From Ulva prolifera (taxonomy: Eukaryota > Chlorophyta > Ulvophyceae > Ulvales > Ulvaceae), in contig CM041201.1 in NCBI GenBank assembly GCA_023078555.1, positions 8,563,172-8,627,171 of the forward strand: 64,000 nt of DNA. The letters are read 5' to 3'. This document shows positions 57,821 to 64,000 of this stretch, one piece after another; position 1 is the first letter of the stretch, and every line of letters starts with the position of its first letter. A program made the translations under genes and the position numbers. Below the pieces are notes generated by a model. It was given only the letters and a program-made list of their open reading frames with translations. It had not been told where the DNA came from and did no database searches.

Positions 57821-60800
57821 ATGTGGCGGGGATCAGAAAGTGATGGTGAAGATGCTCAGCAAGGTCTGTTGGGAGCCTTGAGTGACACAGGCGGGCATTC
57901 GACACTGCAGGGAGGAATGAGCGGCATTGGCGAGCTCCTGGCTGTCAGCTGTGGGCACGTCTCAACTTCTATTGAAATTTGTCACCACATCAACGTGACT
58001 TGCCCAAAGCTACTTACTTCCTCTTTCTTTGCAGGAGGCTTACTAGTCGTACCAGCTATGCAATCGCCTACACCGTCGGGCTGCTCATATCTCCGATTGG
58101 CGGTGTTTGCGTGCTTGGAGCAGGATCCATCATGGCCGGCACATTACTCGGGGTTGCAAAATCCGCCGAAATATTCTTCACATCTCTAGCTGTCGTTGCA
58201 TCTCTTCAGTGTGCGTACGGTTGTGTGTCGAGTCCAGCACGGGAGGTTAGTGGCACTGAAGTCCTGGCTCAGCTCTCTGGTGGAGATGACACGCTATGGT
58301 GGGAACTCTTGCTCATACGCTGGACCAGTTGTCGGCTTGGTACATCTCTGCTGCTTAGATGGCTTGTGCAGCCGTGCATGGCTCCGTGCACCCATGCATG
58401 CTTGCAAGCCTGCATGGGAACCGGGTACCAGTCAGGCCCCACGGCATCGTACTGGCCACCTTCAGTCTCTGCTGTGAGGGCAGCTTCGTTGACGTGCACA
58501 TGTCGTGATGTTGACGTTGGGATGGTCATGCAGGCAGGCTGGAAAGAAACTGATGAAGACGTTTGACAAGTACAGTTCCCCTGCACACATGTCCACACCT
58601 GCTTTACACAAGGCTACTTGTATCACCCGCCGTTTCCTCGCTGTTTCAATGCATTCACTGGCAAACTGCAGCTCTTAGCGTGATGTACGTGTCGTGCATG
58701 CCCGCAATTTCCACGATTGCATCAAGCTGGTCTGTTCCGGCAGCCCAGTGTGCTTTCCCGGCCGAGGATGCGGATGTGACGTGTGCGTTTGTGTACACTA
58801 TAACGTTTCTGATTGTTCCTGCCGTGTCCCTGCTGGGTGCTGGTGCGGTGCCAGTGTGCATATGGGGTGGCAGTGTCCGTCATTGCGGGCGTTGTCTGCG
58901 GAGTTCGCAAAGTTGCCGCCGGCCGTGTGCTGATCCTTTGATGGAGTGTTATTGCCGGGGTGTGGCAATCCCATCGCATCTGCTCCGACGCGGCAGGTGT
59001 GTTACATGTGGGGCCCTCCAGGAGCCTGCGCAGGATGCGGCGGCGGCTGTTCGATGAGTCGTGTGTGTGATCTGCCCGCTGGTCGGGGTGCTGAGACACA
59101 TGCCCGTCTGGGGCGAGCACCGATGCCTGGTCTGGACCTCATTGTTGTTGCACCTGGCTTCACTGATCGCCTTCTACACGGTCATGCTGCAGCGCGCTCA
59201 CAAGTGGTGTAGGTGTCGTGTGCACGGCGTGCAGCCCTGGTCTGCAGGGCGGTGCACGTATATCCGAGTGTAGTGCAGCGTGACTTGAGCAACGGCGCGC
59301 AGGCTCCTGACCGCCTTTCCCCAGATGAATCGGTCCCGGATTGCTGCGCTCCGCGATGGCGCACCTGACGAGCTGCTGCTCCGCGTCATGACATTGATCG
59401 GCAAGCACCAGAAGCAATACCAGCCAGAACAGGCTGAAGGGGCGCACGAGGACGCTCTTGACGGCGCCGCTTCCGCGGATGCAGACGTGGGCAAGTCAGG
59501 CCTTGGAACAGCTGCTGCGGAAGAAGTGGTGAAGGTGCGCGCCTGCGTGCGGTCACAGTGCAACTGTGGACTCATCAGGTGGAGCTTTCTTTCATCTAGT
59601 GGTGTAAGGTGCCCTGAGGCCCTGCAGTCTCAGGCCCGCAGGAAAGCATAGTTGCATCTTTGCTGCTCGCGCCAGCCGATAGCCCGACGTGCGCTCGGTT
59701 GAGGTGGCATGATGCTTTCAGTCTTTGACCAAGCTGATTGACAAGCCCCCCTTTCCCTTACTAGTGCCTTGCCTCACGACGGGGGGGTGCTCATGGAATA
59801 CCCATATCTATGGAGGAGTGCGCAAGTGTTTGGGTCTCTCGGAAATGCTCCAGGTTGGATGTAACCCTTCAGATTGTCCATTGCAAAAGCAACATTGGAG
59901 CAATGTCTCAACTTCCCATGCAGGAGCTGCGATACTGGATCCACTTTGCAGAGGCGGCGTACTACGACATGGACACTGAGGACAAGATCAGCAGATGGCT
60001 TGCCGCGGAGGGCTGCGAACTGCTGTACGCCTCCAAGCGCAACGCCCCCCATGCGCCCGTGTACTTTGTTGCGGTGCACCAAGACCGCAAGGAGCTGATC
60101 GTCTCTCTGCGGGGCACCGAGGGCGTGGACGACGTCATCACCGACATGATCGGTGCGCCCCGGCTGCCAGCATCTATCATAGCCACTGTTTGCTCTGGTC
60201 TGTGGAACATCTGTAGTTCGGTCGAAATGACGACCCCGCCACACGAGCTGGGTCCTCTGAGGTGAAGGTTGGTGCATCAATATTTCCTGCAATGTGCGCA
60301 AGGGGACCACTAAGGGCCACGCCACACAGGACGTCACTGGGGCCTGAATCCTGCGTCTGCGGCTCGCGGCTTGGCTGCAAGCCACCATCATGTGGTATAC
60401 ATGCTTGCCGCGGATTGACAAAGTCCCTGGAACCTTCACAGGCCGCTTGTCAAGCCCCCCATGCGGCGTGGCTCCACACATCAGAGTGCTGTCAACATGG
60501 GGTCTTCATACTGGTCGCTCTGTAAATTTTGCGAATCAGCGTTGACCTTGTGCGGTGAAGCTCCAGGCGTGTCCTGTCAGACCCCTGTCTCTCGGTTTTG
60601 TCTTGGCTCCTTTTGCGCCGTTTGCTCATACTCCAGAAGCCACTACAAGATCTGCGTGCGATTCCGGATGCGATCATTGCCGTTGCCAACCCGGCACTTG
60701 GTGTGCGTGTGTTCGTGGGCCTTGTGGGCCATAGCGTCGACGTGAGCAAAGCACTTACGCAGCGGCGCATATCCTCTGCAGCTGTATGCAGCACTCCCAG

Positions 60801-61820
60801 CCACAGCACGCGCCCAAATGCCCCCCTGTTCCAACCAGCCGTCAGCCAGCAGCAGCGGCCTGCCTGTGCGACCAGCATGCATGATGCATGATTCCTCCAG
60901 TCATGCTACGGTGTGTAGTCACGCCGATTTGCTGGGGAGACGAGGACCACAGCGTGCACAGCGGCATCGGCAAGAGCGCTGACACCGTGTACACACGCCT
61001 GAAGCACCTCGCACCGGCGTTCGCGGGCAACGGCTACTCCATTAAGCTCATCGGCCACTCCCTCGGCGCCGGCGTCGCGGCACTGCTCGCGTGGCGGCTG
61101 CGCGAGCAAGACGGAATCGAGGATGTCCACGCAGTTGCGTACGCAACGCCGCCATGTGCTTCGCCATGCATTGCGGAGGAGTGCCGACGGTACGTCGTGA
61201 CGTGTGTGTTCCGTGATGACGTAGTGCCGCGGCTGGCGCCCAAGGCAATTGTTTCGCTGGAGAAGCAACTGTTGGAGCTGGACTGGGACGAGATGAAGCA
61301 GTGCGCTGAGAGGTGGGGGCCGCTCGGGGGGATCATTCTCGGCCGCGCGAAGGATGCGGCGGAGACGAACAAAGAGGAGCTGGATCTGCTTGAGCAGCAG
61401 CACCGGGAGGACCCGCTTGGGCATGGGACAATTCGGGATGGTGGAGACGGTGGCGGGGGGAACATCGGGGGGGAAGAGGGTGGGGATGAGGCCTCGGACG
61501 AGGGGAGAGGCGTGTTGATGGATCCAACCGTGCCGGGACAGATCATATTTTTGCATGCCAGGTCGGCCGAGGCAAAGCGGATGAGGGCTGCAGGGGTGAG
61601 GTCTGAGGAGGGTGAGAGCGCTTCCGTGCCGGACGATCAGAGGGAGATGGATTTTGAGGCTGTGGAGATCGGGGCGCAGGAGGCGTGCCTGTGCGCGTTC
61701 CGGCTGGCCAAGCAGACGGTTGATGACCATCTGCTGGATCAGTACCGGATGGGGCTGCAGATGCGGCCGCGCATTCCCGGGCGTGCTGAGGACGACCCGG
61801 CTCAGGCGCGGCTGGAGTGA
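57821..61820 (+). CDS. DAG-lipase-like class 3 lipase, copy B
   Basis: Exons matching copy A one for one: 57821-57980, 58035-58298, 58534-58569, 59303-59534, 59924-60152 and 60919-61820. Exons 2, 3 and 5 have identical lengths to copy A (264, 36 and 229 bp), and the last exon differs by 15 bp. Motifs are intact: membrane hairpin SYAIAYTVGLLISPIGGVCV, DTLW, LLRVMTLIGKHQKQ, VYFVAVHQDRKELIVSLRGT, GYSIKLIGHSLGAGVAALLA, VVTCVFRDDVVPRLAPK and DHLLDQYRMGLQM. The catalytic Ser, Asp and His are therefore present. Exon 1 does not join exon 2 in frame with the visible donor (GTCACC) and acceptor: it ends one base short of copy A. Either another donor, another first exon or a real defect applies. Introns 3 and 5 are much longer than in copy A or differ fully in sequence. 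Confidence 0.78.
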
Positions 61821-64000
61821 GTGAGGGAGTGCATTGTGGGGGGCACGTGTGGACTGCGCCCTGATGGAGAGTACAGGAGTGAGACCGATCCGCCGCTGGC
61901 GACAGTAGTGGTTGCTGGCTTTCATCTTGCCTCCTACAGTCATCTTGGCCGCGCTTGATGTGGCCAGCTTCGTCACCTTTATACGAATTTCATGCGGTTG
62001 TGCATATTTGTGTGTATCTCTGGCGGGGCTAAGGACTTGTGTGTCGCAGTGCTTGCCGATGTGTCAGACGTGAAGGCTTTTGGTTCAATTCAGTGACGGA
62101 CAGGCGACAGTGTCGCGGGGCATGTAATACGCGACTGCAAAGAGATGTCTACTTTCCTTGCGCTTGCATCTCAGCTGCCGACGTGTGTGCATTTGCTGCG
62201 TGCGTGTTTCTCTCAGTGCTCAGCACTGGTTCAGGTACGACCAGTCGGCATGCGCTTGCGATGAGCTGCTATCCCGATGTTCTGGTATGATCTGCTTGTT
62301 CAGCAGGTTCCGTCGGCTTCCGTGCTCGCGAATGCGGTCCCCGCTCTCAGCGGGAGCAGGCTCTACATCTGTGGCACATCGCCCACATGCCACAAGGCGT
62401 CGACACTGGCCGACATGCCAACTCGGGTAATGTTCTCAAACTGGTGACACAGGAATGCGCCTGATACAGCGGTAACTTGGGGAAAGAGCTGCAGCGGTTC
62501 ACTCCAGTATGACACGTCGCGCCAGGGCATCGAAATAGCTATAAGCACGTCAGCGCTTGGCATTGCGCAGGTGGACAACGCATCGGAAGCTTGGCGAGGC
62601 AATCGCCACAGGCGATTAATCGCCACAATCCTGAGGCAGCCTCGTACCGCGTTGACACACGCGCCTGACGCACGCTGCCATGCATTTGGCAAGCGACCTG
62701 CGAGCGTGAACCCATCATGCAGCACATCTTGCCGCGTGATGCGGTGCTGCATGTTTGCTTGGTTCACATCTTGAGATACGGCCCCCCACCCGCTGCCAGT
62801 GGCTGACTATCGGCATGTGCCCATATCATGAATCTCTTACGTCATACCAAAGCTTTCTCACCCAGTTGAGTCATTTGTCGGAAGTGTATTGAATGGTAGA
62901 TGCTGCTGCTCTGAGCCAGATTTCGTACATGGCAAGAAAGTGTCCGCGTGGCGCTGGGCTCTACCCGTCACATGGGAGGATGCTGTCACAGCTTCAAAGC
63001 TCGTCGTGACTGAAAATGACTGTCAGGGTAGCGGAGGGCATGCAGGCCGCCATCGGTAGTCGCAAGTTCGGAAACAAACAGCTCATCGTTGCAACTGGCC
63101 CGGCTGGATTCAGTGCTCGCCGCGGCGTGGCCGCTACGTCCTGACCTCGCGAGGCCTCACTTAATACTGCTTGTTCTGCTTGTTTCAGAGGGTTGATCGG
63201 CAAGCATGCGGGCTGCGCTTTTGATCCTCTCGTCAGCATGCTACCTAGGATATCTGAATGGCGATCGCGAACTCTGTGGCAAGACTTCTCAGCGAGTCCC
63301 TCGCCGCGCTGGTCGAGATGCCTCGATGCCTGAGATGCCTGGGGCGCTGTTGCCGTTGCAGCGCGAACAGGCTCTGAAGTAGGCTGCCTTTATGTTCGTC
63401 ACGTGCACGCTTAGGTGCAGCACACATTTGTATATAGCGAACACGCATATACGTTGCTCTGCGCCACTCCCTTCACACCTCCGGTGGGTCCACAATTTGC
63501 AGCCAACGTGCTGTTGCGGCCAACAATTTCGCGATAGTTCTGCCGCAGCTGCCGCCGCAGCGTCTGCGCGCGGTCGGACGCACCAGCAGCTCCAGAGCGA
63601 TGTCATTACTCAATGCGGCTGTCAAGATTGCGATCTCGCAGGCACTGCCCGCGCGTGTTATGTTCATTGATCACATCAATCACTTGAAGCTGTGCTCACC
63701 GCGACAGCTGTGAGCGTCAGGCTTGTGCACACTGGTCATATCGCGCGACCGTCGGCAGCGAGCGTGTCGACCAAATTGCTGATGTATAGAAACCTTGAAT
63801 GGCGACGAGTGCAGCAAGTACAAATCGTGATGCATCAGCACACCGTCGACGTCAACAAGGGCGCTGTGGCATGTACATGGGTGGGACGTTCACTCCAGCA
63901 CGGAGATCCATACAGCAGCGAATAGCATCCCGCGTTGCTGTAGCACACAAGGTTTGGAGCTATACCGCCAGCATATCGCGCTGTTCCTTGCACTTCCGCA
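61821..64000. other. 3' flank of copy B, partial third repeat unit, and unassigned sequence
   Basis: The interval 62345-62590 matches, with divergence, the copy B 5' flank (57435-57660), for example GAGCAGGCTCT(A/G)(C/T)ATCTGTGGCAC. No third lipase exon was found downstream to the window edge. From about 62800 no gene could be supported. Confidence 0.4.
62123..62127 (+). terminator. TGTAA poly(A) signal of copy B
   Basis: 303 nt after the stop at 61820, the same spacing as in copy A. Confidence 0.5.

Noticed and set aside
1-64000. CRISPR arrays, bacterial operons, rRNA and tRNA genes
   Set aside because: No regularly spaced repeats, no ribosome-binding-site-led gene strings and no rRNA blocks seen. 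Gene structure is eukaryotic. tRNA genes were not systematically detectable by eye.

Overview
The window reads as nuclear DNA of a green alga (Chlorophyta or a close relative). The genes are broken by many short spliceosomal introns and the coding third positions are GC-rich by eye. TGTAA, the usual green-algal poly(A) signal, lies downstream of several stop codons. Ran carries the plant-type stretch [17 protein letters not shown], and several other products look most like plant-lineage homologues: a PAS2-type dehydratase, an At5g57850-type class IV aminotransferase and a CPL3-type CTD phosphatase homologue. All exon models were read by eye from conserved protein blocks, GT/GC..AG boundaries and codon phase. 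Most models close with consistent phase, but none is backed here by transcripts.

Layout. 1-2606 (-): 5' part of an ankyrin-repeat protein that runs off the left edge. 4538-8443 (+): fused CofG-CofH FO (deazaflavin) synthase. 8926-14687 (+): a CPL3-like protein with an FCP1-type fold and a C-terminal BRCT domain, whose catalytic DxD motif is gone. 15066-19647 (-): a very large, mostly disordered protein. 20315-21920 (-): an unidentified 411-residue protein. 23112-27351 (+): nicastrin, a gamma-secretase subunit. 27488-29265 (-): class IV PLP aminotransferase. 29781-31235 (+): 3-hydroxyacyl-CoA dehydratase. 32586-34139 (-): Ran GTPase. 35139-35381 (+): small single-pass membrane protein. 36960-39587 (-): USP-type deubiquitinase. 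40672-41770 (+): LRRC57-like protein. 42065-43108 (-): BTF3 (NAC beta). 43626-45384 (+): two-domain rhodanese. 45955-48793 (-): type II membrane sulfotransferase. 50881-52684: an unidentified ORF followed by a retrotransposon fragment, each ending at a CATA microsatellite. 53501-62600 (+): a tandem pair of DAG-lipase-like genes, plus sequence that looks like the 5' flank of a third repeat unit.

From nicastrin to the sulfotransferase, ten consecutive genes alternate strand without exception. They therefore form head-to-head pairs with 0.5-1.1 kb shared upstream gaps, and tail-to-tail pairs as close as 136 bp. These are mainly housekeeping genes (nuclear transport, nascent-chain binding, very-long-chain fatty acid elongation, chromatin deubiquitination, sulfur and amino-acid metabolism) and do not look like one pathway.

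The items most worth following up are the CPL3 homologue without catalytic aspartates, the single-protein FO synthase with an N-terminal targeting-like exon, the duplicated DAG-lipase-like locus with one copy out of phase at an exon junction, long C-runs on the sense strand of introns, two GC-AG introns, and a poly(A) signal that overlaps a stop codon.
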